Source: Micropterix aruncella (Eukaryota; Arthropoda; Insecta; Lepidoptera; Micropterigidae). Taken from it: a DNA stretch of 64,000 nt. Position 1 is the first letter of the stretch. Each line of letters starts with the position of its first letter. Location of the stretch: the NCBI GenBank assembly GCA_944548615.1, contig OX155978.1, forward strand, positions 6,768,609 to 6,832,608, read 5' to 3'. Positions 29,364 to 40,271 of the stretch are shown here, one piece after another. A program made the position numbers and the translations under genes. The notes under the pieces were generated by a model, which saw only the letters and a program-made list of their open reading frames with translations, did not search any database and was not told the origin of the DNA.

Positions 29364-29624
29364 CTAAGTCGGAATATGAAGCCACTTCCGAGCTCGTCTC
29401 AGTTGTAAGGCCAGGTTCGATTTCGATCTCAGCGCAAAATCGGTCTGCTGCAGCGGTGATGACTGCATGTAGGAGCGAGTAACATCGCTAAAGCTTCCGG
29501 CGACATGCTCTTCAGTTTTTTTTCTGGTACTGGAAACATACGGATCTAAAGTGGCTAAGAGCCGATTGAAAACATCTTCCATTGTTTTCAATCGCCTGAA
29601 ATTTACTTCCGTCTTTTTTAACAC
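29364..29624 (-). other. Unrecognised 86-codon minus-strand frame
   Basis: The translation is Leu/Ser/Arg-rich with balanced composition (for example FNRLLATLDPYVSSTRKK). It lies between a minisatellite and AT-rich DNA. I see no known domain. It may be a fragment of an old transposon protein or random. Confidence 0.15.
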
Positions 29625-30439
29625 GGTTTTATTAGGTCGACCTGCATGTAACTATGTAATGGAATCTAAGGTAACTAATTTAACCATCTTCCAAGGATCG
29701 TAGCGTCATGAAAATTGGCAGCTTTATGTAGTTCTGATGACAATACAATAATATGGTACTGTCGAACTGATCTAATGATGGAGACGGAAGATATGAACTG
29801 GAACTTCACGATGGAACATCGTATCATAGCTGTGTTTGAACTTGTAAGAAAAGTCTTGGAATGAACTTTGACCATGATTAGGTTACAAGGTCTGATGATG
29901 TGGTTTTTACGTGCATTTATAAAAGCGTGTTTTTATTGTTTTTTCAAAAACTATTAATTATTTATATTAAATTATTAAATCAACTAATTGAAGTTACTAT
30001 ATTTCCAGAGTATATAAAAACAATCTTTATATGTATATAAAAAAAAGTACGTGCGGCCGCATAATACTCATAAATAAAAATCAATTTTACAGTCCTATTG
30101 TATGCGCGATATAGCAGCTGTTCTATTAATTCTGATACCGCACGATGCAAAAAAAACATAACAGACAAGATGGCAGCTAAAGTACGGGTCAAAGGAACGT
30201 TCCGATGGGGGTAATAAACCGAGCTGTCAACAAGGATGGGGCTAACGTCGATATTGCTTATCGATGAATTACGCTTGCTCGATGAAACAGTATTATACAT
30301 CTGGATTTATTATAGTACCGATTGCTATATTTATTAATATTTGCGGTTTAAGTAATATTTTAGAATTAGAGTAATTAAATAATGACCTAATTAAGTGATG
30401 TGAGTTATTAAATGAGTACTCATCTGAGTAGATATCTGA
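29625..30439. other. Non-coding repeat-like DNA
   Basis: Part of it (30175-30225) is an inverted partial match to 33230-33275, sharing ggaacgttcc and gtacgggtcaaagg, so it belongs to a dispersed repeat. No gene is supported. Confidence 0.3.
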
Positions 30440-31181
30440 TTATCATAATAATAATAATAATAATAAACTCTTTATTTGCACTTAAAAAGTATACAAAAAA
30501 GGCGAGCTTATTGCCACATGGCAATGTCTTACAGCTAACCTAAACATAGTGGTACATGCGCGCATTGTGAAAATAAAGATTATTACATAACATACAGACA
30601 AGTGGAAGAATTTAAGACTAATAGTGCCCGAGGAGAGGAAAATTGGGAGAGGAACAGGAGAGAAAGGGAAGAACTGGTTACTTCTTAGAAAGGTAGTAAT
30701 CCTTAAGGTGAGTCTTAAACGATGGTAAAGAAGGCGAGTTTCGTATATTTGCTGGGAGATCGTTCCAGAGTCTTGCACCATGGACACAGAAAGAATAGGA
30801 ATAGAAATCACTATTATGACTCGGAATTTTTAATAAACTGTCAGAGGCTGACCGAAGTACGAGACCGTGGGAACTTAGTGGTTCAAAAAGCTCCTGGAGA
30901 TAGGATGGTGTTAGTTGGGTGAGTACACGATATAGGAGAGCCAGTATATGAACATTTCTTCTTTGGCGTATTGGCAACCACTTTAACTGTGCCCTATAGT
31001 CGGACACGTGATCATACTTACGTAGACCGAAGATGAATCGTATGCATACATTTTGCAAACGTTCAAGTTTGTTGAGCAGTTCCTCTGATAAATCGAGATA
31101 AGCCACATCTGCATAGTCAAGGAGAGGCAAGAGGAGAGACTGTGCAAGAGATTTATCATACCATGGCATATCACATGTCAT
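30440..31181 (-). mobile_element. 5'-truncated CR1/Jockey-group LINE with (ATT)n tail
   Basis: The minus-strand frame at 31181-30678 encodes SLLLPLLDYADVAYLDL, ERLQNVCIRFIFGLRKYDHV and HGARLWNDLPANIR, the region C-terminal to the reverse transcriptase in CR1/Jockey-like LINEs. The frame ends in DYYLSKK. The 3' UTR runs to (ATT)n at about 30449 and contains the hairpin ATTGCCA-TG-TGGCAAT (30510-30525) and gcaaataaagagttt. It is a sister family member of the LINE at 43539-44662. The start ATG at 31181 is fortuitous; truncation lies close upstream. Confidence 0.88.
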
Positions 31182-31189
31182 TATTAATT

Positions 31190-31881
31190 TTTAAACAGTC
31201 ATTAGTAAAATGTTATCTTGGCATTTTGTAATAATGAGTCCCACACATTACCTATAGTATTACAATTGCAGAAGCTATGATTATTATGTTACCTATAATT
31301 AGTGATAATTGTGCCTGATGAGGTTTTAGAATAAGTTATTTTTGCTTGTTTCCTACTTTGTATGGTGCCAAAACCTTATTTTTGTAATAAAAAGCTAAGT
31401 ATAATAATATGTTTGTTTTTTTAATTTCGATGTGCGAATTTTTTATTTTCTTTTTTTAAGATATAAGTTTGTCTCAATCCAACAAGGTTGTGACCAAAAT
31501 TTTTAATGAAACATATTTTTTTTTTCGACTTGTGGCCTTTTATTTAAAATATTAATTTGTTTGCTTGAAAAAAAAATATAAACTAAAGGGACTTATGTGC
31601 TGCTAATCTTCTTTGGGATATAGTTACCACAAAATTGAAGTGAACAAGCGATAGGGAATTAAAATACGCATCGAATCAAATAAAATGACACAAAATTATT
31701 GTAAGTAAGAGTGCCAAAAAAGCAAAGAAACTAAATCAAAATTTTAAAACTGCTCTCCTGAAAAAAACAAAATTTTGATTTGTGGCACTTTAGTTTGTAT
31801 ATCATAAAATGCTGCGCGGATAAAACATCACTATTTATCTATCAGTTAAGCAATGGGGACCACATTTTCTAACCTGGAGCT
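31190..31881. other. AT-rich DNA, nothing recognised
   Basis: Long A and T runs and no open frame worth noting. No repeat shared with the rest of the window was spotted. Confidence 0.3.
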
Positions 31882-31990
31882 ATTGAAGTTGAAGGGTGAT
31901 TATAAATAGGATAGAAAACGAATTTACCGCGTGAAATTTGTAGGACCCGACGTTTCGGTGACGTTGCAGCCGCCGTTGTCTAGGGTAGAC
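31882..31990 (+). repeat. Dispersed repeat with conserved 30-bp GC core, copy 1
   Basis: It contains cccgacgtttcggtgacgtt followed by gcagccgcc. The reverse complement recurs at about 42597-42712 with the same order: gtgattataaat, tttaccgc, then the core. A related part (aatgtcaaacaaccgc) adjoins the Penelope-like fragment at 32938-33020, so this may be Penelope terminal sequence. Confidence 0.6.
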
Positions 31991-32225
31991 TGAAGAGCTG
32001 TCAGTCCGTTGTTTTGCGGGTAGTCCGCAAACCGCTGCCGCCACTGCGTAGGTTATAACGGTGGTGGGGGGCCGGGCTCGGAGCGCGGGAATTTTACTTT
32101 CCTGACGACCTATCGGAAAGGAAAGTATTGTGATCGCGCTAAAAAAAAATTTTGAGATGAAGATGGGAATATATATTTTGAGACTCCCTGAGACGATTGA
32201 GACTATTTCCAGACCGATCTCTGTC

Positions 32226-32265
32226 TGTATGTATGTCTGTATGTCTGTATGTCTGTATGTATGTA
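32226..32265 (+). repeat. Tetranucleotide microsatellite (tctg/tatg)
   Basis: Alternating units of gtatgtatgtctgtatgtc, about 40 bp, at the start of the tandem repeat below. Confidence 0.9.
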
Positions 32266-32600
32266 TTCTTCCACGATAGCGCCCAGACGCTTAATCGGAT
32301 TGAGCTGAAATTTGGTATATAAGCTTCTGTTAACCGTCGGAGGAACCCATTAGTTTTTGGAGTCCCTACACCCTACGGTTGTGGTACCTCCCATACAAAT
32401 TTGGGGTTCCCGGCGAAAAAATTGTTTCCGCGATAGCGCCCAGACGCTTAATCTGTCTAAGTTAAAATTTGGCATAGAAGCTTCTGTTAACCATCGGAAG
32501 AACCTATTAGTTTTTGGGGTACTTACGACCAACGTTTGGGGTACCTGCTATACAAATTTGGGGTACTAGAGTAAAAAATGTCGCTGTTTTTTCGCACCTC
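32266..32600 (+). repeat. Tandem duplication, about 165-bp unit
   Basis: Unit 1 (about 32270-32430) and unit 2 (about 32432-32580) both read gatagcgcccagacgcttaa, aagcttctgttaacc, attagtttttgg and atacaaatttgggg in order. Identity is roughly 85 per cent by eye. No protein is recognised. It may be the 3' region of the neighbouring Penelope-like element, which reads towards it. Confidence 0.85.
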
Positions 32601-32608
32601 CCCGGATA

Positions 32609-32976
32609 CTAGTCAGGAAAGTCTTGGGGTGACACAACCGATTTTTTAAAATCCGTCTTGCACACAACACTCACTGTATCCTGTTTTACGTCTTTGCGTT
32701 CGGCGTTCGGCGACGGGAACATTTTAAGAAGAGGGTTCCACGTAGAAGAGAGTTTGTAGCCGTCATATCTATTGAAGTTCGGAGTTCTTCTTATTTCAAT
32801 GGCTTCCCGGATCATGCGAGGAAAGTAGAATTGTTCCTTGGATAGAACAATGGGATTTTGAAACTGCATCCAGTGGTTACTTCCGCTATCCAATATATGT
32901 TCGCAGATCGCCGATTTTTCTCGCTGAACGTTTTTAACAGCTTTGATGTGTTCTGTCCTATTTATAATGTGCTATT
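32609..32976 (-). pseudogene. Penelope-like retroelement, C-terminal fragment
   Basis: Reading the minus strand from about 32976, upstream of the ATG at 32893, gives ICEHILDSGSNHWMQF then FPRMIREAIEIRRTPNFNR and DGYKLSSTWNPLL. This REAIEI-x-x-x-P-NFNRxDG-x-LS-x-W block is the conserved region at the end of the GIY-YIG endonuclease domain in Penelope-like elements and related insect proteins. Reverse transcriptase and most of the endonuclease are lost. The tail of the frame reads through a short dispersed motif (32615-32650) also present at 34838, 40150 and 48238. Confidence 0.8.
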
Positions 32977-33099
32977 TATAATGTCAAACAACCGCGATAG
33001 TCTTCGATTTTATATTGAAGGGTGATATTAACATGCCGACTCGGTGCATAACATTTTGGAATACATAACATTTTGTCATTTGTGTGTGTGTGTGCCAGA

Positions 33100-33216
33100 T
33101 TGAATTTTTTGAGAAAAGTGAACCACTTGATAAGAGGTTCTCGACCGCGATTTTACCTCGACGAGACTTGGGTTAACCAAAGCCGACACGCATCCCTACA
33201 AGTAGGTAGTAAAAGG
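33100..33216 (+). pseudogene. IS630/Tc1-type DDE transposase scrap
   Basis: The frame encodes FLRKVNHLI, RGSRPRFYLDETWVNQS and then KRSGAGP. The YLDETWVN block with a preceding basic helix matches the strand carrying the first catalytic Asp in a widespread insect group of IS630-like transposases. Both flanks are unrelated: the following sequence runs into a dispersed repeat also seen at 30175-30225. Only about 40 residues remain and there is no reason to expect function. Confidence 0.6.
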
Positions 33217-33533
33217 AGCGGGGCCGGCCCAATGATTTATTGTCTCACCGGAACGTTCCTTTGGCCCGTACTATAGTGTCAGTTAGTTTTTGTAAATTTT
33301 GCAAGGTAATGCAGTAAACTTACAGCTTAGACTTTGAAATTCACGGAATATGGCGGAATGTATAACTTTTCGAATAGTTGAAAATATAAGTTTTAAAAAT
33401 TCTTTAATATTAATGAAGCAGAAAATAGTGCTACATTTGAATAATTTACTCATTAAGTTTTGGCTCAATCAATTTGAAAATGTATTCTACATATCTCCAG
33501 AAATCATATCCTTTTTCACAGAACTACAATTAC

Positions 33534-33620
33534 AAATTATTTATTGAGTTTAAATTATGAGTAGAATCAATATACAAAAGTCTTAACCTAACTAGGCTGC
33601 CGCCTGTTCCGAGGTGGACA
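33534..33620 (-). repeat. Retroposon-like 3' end, copy 1
   Basis: Matches 63434-63521 in the same direction (acaaattatttattga, tatacaaaagtcttaaccta, gctgccgcctgttcc). Read on the minus strand it ends in aataaataatttgt, like a retroposon tail. Confidence 0.65.
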
Positions 33621-34087
33621 ATTGACAGTGGAAATCGAAATAGACAATTGAAATCGAAAACTTGACTTTAAAATTATTGAACTAGCCGTACTTTTCGTTC
33701 ACTCGGTGCATAATGCGTGCGCTTTCCACGAAGCATAATATCGAACTGATATGACCACTCATATACATATAAAGGCTAGACTCTTCCTCGTTCACAACTT
33801 CGTTCGCAGCCGTTAATCCTCTACCTAACGGAGAGGTCAAAAAATTTTGAGGTTTTGACCTGGATTTCGGAATTTCGGACCACCGTTCATCGTGGCTAAA
33901 TATCTGCCATTGATTATAAACATACAAGCTAACAAGTAAATATATTGAAAAGATTAAAAAAACACTACTGATGTTACAGAAAGTGAACTATTGAATTTAT
34001 AATAATTTTTAGAACAGGTTTTTATGAAATGTTATATGTTTTATTGAAATGTGGTTTATGTATTTATCCATGTAGATATATGTATGT

Positions 34088-34710
34088 GGCGAGCCACCCC
34101 TCACTAGACTCCAAGTTGTTTGATGTGAGGAGGTGGTGTCAACTTGCGGGTTATCTCCGTATTGAAAGTCGATTGAAAGTATATCAGAAGGTATTTATAG
34201 TGATTTATATAGCCAGTTTGTTAACGCTTCCTGAATATGTCAGGGGTTGATGCGAATGGGATAGCTATCTGCATGAAGTTACGAGGATGCATGGATAAGG
34301 ATTATAGTTTGTGCTCAGAGTATCTCGTACTCAACACGGCACGTCTGTAGGAGTTCAGACTGATGCTTGCTCGCCTCGATATGAGGAAGGAAGGAAGAGG
34401 TACCCAAAATGGTCGGACCCGTTGATCCAACTCGTGAGAGTAGTACCGCCGCTGTCTTGGGGGGTGATCTTTCGAGAAATGATACCCTGGTGCTATTTTC
34501 GCCGCCTCATAAAGGCCGAAAAATGACGCAATCCAAAATATTCCGAGTAAAAATGTTGTTCAATGTAACTGATTTGACAAAGTAGTTAAAATTCGTGCTA
34601 ATTCAGCGCTGCACGAGGTGGAACAAAGGCTGTATTAACTTCAGTTCATTTCACTGGAATTCAATGCATTTGTTGACTGGCATGTACGATCGTTACATGT
34701 ATATCTCTGA
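34088..34710 (+). repeat. Solo half of a foldback-type element
   Basis: A 620-bp block beginning gccacccctcactagactcc and ending near gcatgtacgatcgttac. It is related to both arms of the palindrome at 40272-41519: same order of gaggtggtgtcaactt, cgagtactcaacacgg, tggtcggacccgttga, gaatattccgagtaaaaatg and caatgcatttgttgac. Small ORFs inside are not coding by any evidence I see. Confidence 0.8.
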
Positions 34711-34837
34711 AATAAACTTAATCAGACCATTCATTTTACAAACACGATATATTAAAAAGAATATATTGACATTTGTGTATTTAGACAAATATTATTTGAT
34801 ATTTGGACAGTTTAGGTTGGACATATAAGTCCCTGTG

Positions 34838-34877
34838 TACCTGCCGGGAAAGTCTTGGGGTGACACAACCGATTTTT
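34838..34877 (+). repeat. Dispersed 38-bp motif (copy 2 of 4)
   Basis: gaaagtcttggggtgacaca followed by accgattttt. Other copies lie at 32615-32652 (plus), 40150-40188 (minus) and, diverged, at 48238-48272 (minus). It could be a terminal repeat shared by several elements. Confidence 0.7.
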
Positions 34878-35332
34878 ACAAGCTTTTATTTACCTTGCAA
34901 TGTTTGTCAGTATGTTTGTTTTGGTCAAATCTTGCAAGCAGAATTAGAACCACTTTCTCTTACCATAGGAAAATGAAGTTGTACACGTTGGGTCAGTTCC
35001 GATGACAATGCATGTTTATGGTAAGCATGACCTGATTCTGCACCCAGGACTGGCTCCCGACGAGGGGACTCCTCAACGGTCAACAGTACAGAAACGAAAT
35101 TTTGTTTACGCATTCAATTATGATAGCCCGTTATAAGTTTAACCATGACATGGCTGCTGCGCCCAGGGTTTTTTATATTTTTTTTATTTGTTAAGTGGGG
35201 CTTTTCTAAGGTCTTTATGAGCCCTGTAGCACTGCGACCATTACTGATCTATTGTGTTCGCCACCTACTATAGTTCTGCGCTAATCCTCGTGTCATTTAA
35301 GAACCGCAGCAGGCTTTTGGCGCCAGATTGTT

Positions 35333-35731
35333 TTACCTTGGGTGGTCATTACCTCCAGGTTGGAGGTAATGACCACCCAAGTGGGTGTATCTTCTACGCA
35401 TCAGCGGGCCACACTCCCTCATGAGGTGCTGGGGAGTTTCCTCTGCTCCTTGGCAGAACCTGCACATTTTTGTGTCTCTGAGCCTGAGGTTGAACATGTG
35501 TTTGTTCAGGCCACAATGCCCCGTGAGCGCCCTCACCAGTATGCGTAGATTATTCCTATTTAGCGATAAGGCCTCACGGACCGTCTTACGGTCGTAAGCC
35601 ATGATTAGCGCTATGGAATGCTTCAATCCTGGCGTGTTGTTCCAGTGGTTGACGGATTGTTCTAAACACATTTGTTTGAGCATTAGGTTTGCAAGGCTTG
35701 CTGTGGCGTACCAAAAGGTACGCCACAGCAA
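35333..35731 (-). pseudogene. LINE C-terminal CCHC region
   Basis: Encodes LRILVRALTGHCGLNKHMF then KMCRFCQGAEETPQHLMREC and GPLMRRRYTHLGGHY, the tail found after RNase H in I/LOA/R1-like LINEs. Cys and His of the C-x2-C-x(8)-H-x(4)-C knuckle are intact. The frame is shifted from the RNase H frame by the 35697-35732 foldback, and its end is replaced at the 35337-35381 foldback: the family end EEVKQSVAKSLL is lost and the frame stops after GGNDHPR. Confidence 0.85.
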
Positions 35732-35868
35732 GGTTCAGTGACGTATAACGTTCCCTTTGCTGCCGTCTTAGCAAGTTCGTCGGCTTTTTCATTTTCTTCG
35801 ATTGCTGCATGGCCGGGAACCCATCTTAGAATTACCCTGTTCTTTGCGCCCAGGGAATTCAGTAGTGA
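35683..35868 (-). pseudogene. LINE RNase H domain, C-terminal part
   Basis: The frame contains RVILRWVPGHAAIEENEKAD and ELAKTAA, the last RNase H motif (WVPGH with the catalytic-site His, then the E-N-E-x-AD helix) of LINE polyproteins. The apparent N-terminus from an ATG at 35919 is host repeat sequence. The catalytic Asp/Glu residues of the N-terminal half are missing. The frame breaks at the foldback at 35697-35732. Confidence 0.85.
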
Positions 35869-36542
35869 TGCGCCCAGGGTTAGCTCCCGACGAGGGGACT
35901 CCTCAACGGTCAACAGCACAGAAACGAAATTTTATATACGCAGTCAATTATGATAGCCCATTCTAAGTTTCATTATGACATGGCTGCCGCACACAGGGTT
36001 GTCTCGGGACAGAGCATTTTAATAAAAGCTTGTTTTTAAAAATGTGTTTTACTATAAACGTATTTAAAATTATCTTGTTAGGAAAATGCTTTTAAATGTC
36101 TGCACCGAAGCGACCCCGTAAAGATTTTTATTATGCGTATGGATATACTGATAGACAGAATCGACAGCATGTCAAAATATGTATGTACGAATTATATTGT
36201 ATCCATTGTGCAATCCAAATCATAATTTAATTTTTTTACCGATGTTAAAGTGTAACACAGTCGGTTACCCTTTCAAAGCATTCCTTATAAACACATGTAA
36301 CCTTTTACATCTGTTCGCGTTGGAGAAACAATCAATCAATCGTCTTCAATCAAAACAAAAGCTAGCGGATGGAAGAGGCGGCTTAGTGCGAGCGGAGGAG
36401 GTCGAAAAGGTCGAAAAGGTCGGCGCTCTTCCGACCTTCACATTCATCAACATCACATAACAATCTTAAAACCGATCGAGCGATTTTATGTAATCGTTTA
36501 AATCCTAGAACGTGGTAATTAGATTTCCGCTATATTCAGGAA

Positions 36543-37270
36543 CTAGCTGACCCGTGCCCACTTCGTTGGGCGGTAAAATTTTTTACCTGTGATGGAATTA
36601 TGAGTATGGTTCGGTTAGTATTGAGTGCTATGATTTATTTCCTGGCTGCCAAAAACAGGGTTAAATTTTTACTGCATATGTATGCCAATTTGACTATAAT
36701 ACCGTTATTTGTGAGTATCTTCTTGTGAGTGTCTTATTTGTGAGCGTATTATCTCTTTAACTATTTATGCAGTAAAAGGGAAATTATATGCAGTAAATGG
36801 GAAAAGTCGTTTGTTTTAAATGCTTTAGACGATGAATTTACTTATTTTGATAAGAATTCATAATTGTTGATAATATGACCAATAAACATGACCTAACGAT
36901 TTAAACTATTTTTTTATTATAAAGTACTATTTTTTGTGACTTAAATATAAAAGTTAGACATATGCTGTCGCTGACTTTTTTGTAGGCATTGTCAAGCTCT
37001 ACAACTTTTCTCTAAAACTTAATCATATATCTCTCATCGTTAAGGCAGCGTTAGTTAGAAACGTTTTCGTTAAACCGCTTTTCTCCGACTTACTTTGCAA
37101 ATCCGACTTCCACAAAAAAGTCTTTTTATTTTTCGGATTAATATATAGCCTATGATACTCACAAATAACGTGAATTTCTATTGGTAAAAGAATTTTCAAA
37201 ATCGGTTCAGTAGATCCAGAGATTACTTTCTACAACGTCACAAACTTTAACTCTTTATATAGTATAGATG
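36543..37270 (-). mobile_element. Non-autonomous Helitron, copy 1
   Basis: On the minus strand it runs from atctatactatataaag (TC start) to cgggtcagctag (CTAG end), with the lepidopteran Helitron arrangement. The copy at 38717-39302 shares both ends and internal blocks (tatgagt-tggttcggttag, atgatttatttcctg, ttatctctttaa, cagtagatccagagatta). No Rep-helicase coding sequence is seen. Confidence 0.75.
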
Positions 37271-37387
37271 AATAATAGTAATAATGATACACTTGATCGT
37301 TCTCTACTTTAGGTTGCTGGTCATCCACCCGGTAGATCACATAACATCTGTAAAATTATATAATTAGATTACTCAGTGCCATAACTA

Positions 37388-38610
37388 GAGCTGTCAACTA
37401 CAACGGGCGAACCCGTCACCTCAGGAAGTTTTAACGATATTACATTGTTCTGTCTTCCGCGAGGTGAGTGTAGAAGACGAAAATAGTCCATCGTCTAATA
37501 ACGCCACTCGCCCGTAAGATGCCAACGCCTTATCGCGAGATAACCAGGTTAATCACCCAGCGGGCCAACACTCGCGCCCTTACTTCCAGTTGCAAACAGA
37601 TTACTTCGAGCTCCCGCCTGGTTACAGGCTCAAGGTCGCTTGCGCGTTCCTCTCCCTTACGTAGCGGTGATACGGTGTCTACCGAATATATCGCGGAGCA
37701 TGGCATCCTTTGCCCGGCTGTTCAACCGGTATCGGGTAGTAGGGCGGTGTCGACTACAACGGGCGAACCCGTCACCCCAGGCTGGTATGACGACATGTAA
37801 TCATTCTATCAGCCGCGTAATGAGCGTAGAAGACTTAGAGACAAAGACAATCTACTGTCTAGCTCGCCAGTAGCCCGTTAGAGTCCGACGCCTTACGGCG
37901 TGGCACCGGGAAAGGTACTAAACGGGCAGATCGCCCCCTAACTATCAGTTTTGGTAGGATATCTCCGTCTGGAATTAACCTTCAGGATACTTCCGTCCTC
38001 CCGACTAGTTACGGGTCCGAAGTCGTTTACGCGACCTCTACCTGTTGTATTACAGCAATAATTCAATTAGAATTTATCGTAGACCTGGGCGTTCTTTGTC
38101 ACACGGGATCGACTGGCCCAATGCCATTTCAAGAGTGGCTTGACAACAGGTCAACATCCACACCCGCTGCTTAGGAGACAGTGTATTTCCATAGTCTCCA
38201 GATTCCTTCAGCAATTAGTCAGAATGCACAACCGATAGGCATCGCCGCACGGGACACAAACCGTCCAGTGGCGATGGGATGCAATCCCGCCGGGAGAAAC
38301 CAGTTCACCAGCTTTGAGGCATTTGACACAAGAGTCTTACCCGGGGTAGCCTTCCACACGAGGAGGCTTCTGAATAGGAGCTGAACCGTTAGTTGAGCCG
38401 ATCCGAGAACAAAGTGGATTTTGTGGCCCAAGCTGCACGAATCCGTTCACCACCAAACCCGGTATCGGGTAGCCGATCGGTCGTTTCAAGATCAGTTGCT
38501 GTAAGGTGAACAACTAGCCCCGATCTATAGGAGATAATACTGTTTCCAGACTCCCCGGCTGTCGCACAATCGATTGGCTGACACCGGACGGCGCGCAAAC
38601 CGTAATGCAA
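37388..38610 (-). mobile_element. GC-rich element, host copy of a self-nested pair
   Basis: Minus-oriented copy: the 3' module B begins at 37388 (ctgtcaactacaacgggcga), is interrupted at 37739, resumes at 38473 and passes into the end of module A (cgattggctgacaccgg) near 38565-38610. The uninterrupted order is visible in the paralogue at 58540-58741. It lies about 115 bp beyond the Helitron at 36543-37270. Confidence 0.82.
37740..38458 (-). mobile_element. GC-rich element, nested copy with 14-bp target duplication
   Basis: ccggtatcgggtag occurs at 37726-37739 and 38459-38472, exactly flanking a diverged B-A copy of 719 bp in the same orientation as its host. The paralogue at 58.64 kb reads through this site without interruption, acting as an empty site. 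The nested copy starts, in its own sense, with tttggtggtgaacgg and ends with gtagtcgacaccgccc. A 14-bp duplication is typical of R1-clade endonuclease. Confidence 0.85.
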
Positions 38611-38716
38611 AAAAGTGACAACCGGTCATCTCACATTCCGCTCTAGCGTTTTGCCCTGTCTCGTTCACAAGGACTAATTTTCGATTTTAGTTCACAAAGA
38701 AACGCAATCGAACCCA

Positions 38717-39302
38717 CTAGCTGACCCGTGCCCACTTCGTTATGCGGTAAACATTTTTACTTGTGATGAAATTATGAGTGTGGTTCGGTTAGTACTGAGT
38801 GCTATGATTTATTTCCTGACTGCCAAAAAGAGGGTTATATTTTTACTGCATAATATGTATGTATGTATTTGCATGCCGATTTGGCTATATTATTACCTGG
38901 TTTCAAATGAGTGAATGGAATGATTATGATTGAATAAATTATGTTTATTTTAATTGTTCAAAACTTCTCTGTATACTATATTAGATGTAATGTTATTATT
39001 TGTTACCATTCTTTCAGGAGTTCCAACCCAAGATACGGTCGCGGTTCCATACGTATGTCGTATTATCTCTTTAATCATATATGCAGTAAATGGAAAATTA
39101 TATGCAGTAAAAGGGAGAAGTCTTTTGTTTCAAACACTTGAGACGATACATTTACTTACTTTTCAAATCCGACTACCACGAAAAAGTCTTTTAATTTTTC
39201 GGATTAAATATATGGCCTATGACACTCAAAATCGGCTTAGTAGATCCAGAGATTACTCCCTACAACCTCACATACTTTACCTCTTTATAATATTAGTATA
39301 GA
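38717..39302 (-). mobile_element. Non-autonomous Helitron, copy 2
   Basis: Shares ends and interior with 36543-37270: ctagctgacccgtgcccact at the left and ataatattagtatagat at the right. It has internal deletions and an extra AT-rich segment (38890-39010). ORFs of 66 and 115 codons over it are not supported. Confidence 0.75.
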
Positions 39303-39842
39303 TGTGCCAACTTTCATAATGACCAGTCAAACGGTTTCGGAGTATATTAAGCTCGGACGGATAAACAAATATCTATTTTTATATCTAAGATATATACATT
39401 ACGATAACGTGTGCGTGATCGAAGCCTATCGAGAAATTCTCAAACGATCCCACTTTTAATAACGAAACCGCAAATTGTAATTATTTGTGAATTGGTCCAT
39501 GGCTAGTGTTAGTGGCAGATGATTGATGTCCGTTTCGCAAGGCGGCCTTTGACCGCCAACAAAATACCTTTTCTTTTGTCAAATCTCGGCAAATTAACAA
39601 CATGAATGTCAAATCTAATGATGTTGCATTGGATTTACACCAAAAAAGATAGACGTTAGCCTTTTTAAAAGATGTCCTAACTGGGTTATTAAAATTAGCC
39701 ATTACATTAATGATAATAATATAGAAAATCGGTACTTAGAGGCGTCGGTAATTTGACTGTTTCTTCATTGTAAATGATGCAGTGAATGTTAAGAGTTTTA
39801 TAGGGTTGCGGACCGAAAACTACAAACTAGAACTACTCTTCT

Positions 39843-39921
39843 CCCGTTGAGTATGAGTCAACCAAATCTGGTTGCGAAACAATTATCCGTTGAGTACGAG
39901 TCGACCAAATCTGGTCGCGCG
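39843..39921 (+). repeat. Two-unit tandem repeat, 45-bp period
   Basis: ccgttgagta-gagtc-accaaatctggt-gcg occurs at about 39843 and 39888, differing at a few C/T or A/G positions. Confidence 0.75.
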
Positions 39922-39927
39922 TTTTTT

Positions 39928-40149
39928 TCACTTCTTTGACGTTCTCATATTTATTCATAATTATCTAATTGTTTTACAAAATGATATTTCAATATTCTAC
40001 ATTCGAAATTTCAATGCAATTATTGTGCAGTTGTTCTTTTTATGATTGGTGTAGTAGTTTCGTAGTTATAGTACTTTAAGTCGATGTCGCCGAAAATCCT
40101 GCAAAAGAGACAGATGCATCCATGAAAATACCCATTTACTCCAAGGGTT
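39928..40149 (+). repeat. Dispersed repeat copy 2, ending AAGGG-TTAA
   Basis: Direct match to 25867-26099. It too ends aaggg then ttaa. The dispersed motif of 34838 (minus) begins immediately after it at 40150. Confidence 0.55.
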
Positions 40150-40271
40150 AAAAAATCGGTTGTGTCACCCCAAGATGTTCCCGGCAAGTAATTAAGGATT
40201 GTTTCATTTAAATATTATCCCCTCCCCCGATAGCAAATGCGTTTTCGTCCGAAACTTTATATATCTTTAGT

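Larger units (their letters stand above)
35171..35868 (-). mobile_element. 5'-truncated LINE insertion with 13-bp target duplication
   Basis: tgcgcccagggtt stands at 35158-35170 and again at 35869-35881, flanking the insertion. The minus-strand 3' end is A-rich (ttttttatatttttttta on the plus strand), as expected. The element carries the end of RNase H, the CCHC knuckle and a 3' UTR shared with 27175-27489. Two perfect foldbacks, 35337-35381 and 35697-35732, disrupt it and are absent from the other copy. Confidence 0.85.
34930..36012 (+). repeat. Duplicated host repeat interrupted by a LINE
   Basis: Two copies of a block (ctcccgacgaggggactcct, caacggtcaacag, acagaaacgaaattt, gacatggctgc) lie at about 35046-35170 and 35882-36010. 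A third, single copy is at 63255-63400. The second copy ends ggcattttaataaaagctt-like sequence, as at 63385. The 35171-35868 LINE sits exactly between copies 1 and 2. Confidence 0.8.

Noticed and set aside
34929..35113. Protein from the MLLTVEESPRRE-like frames at 34925-35113, 35683-35919 and 63109-63294
   Set aside because: They are the antisense of the duplicated dispersed repeat and differ in extent between copies.
37519..38610. ORFs within the GC-rich repeats at 37.5-38.6, 45.0-45.5 and 60.1-60.4 kb
   Set aside because: The frames are not maintained between copies of the repeat and show no domain; GC-rich DNA has few stops.
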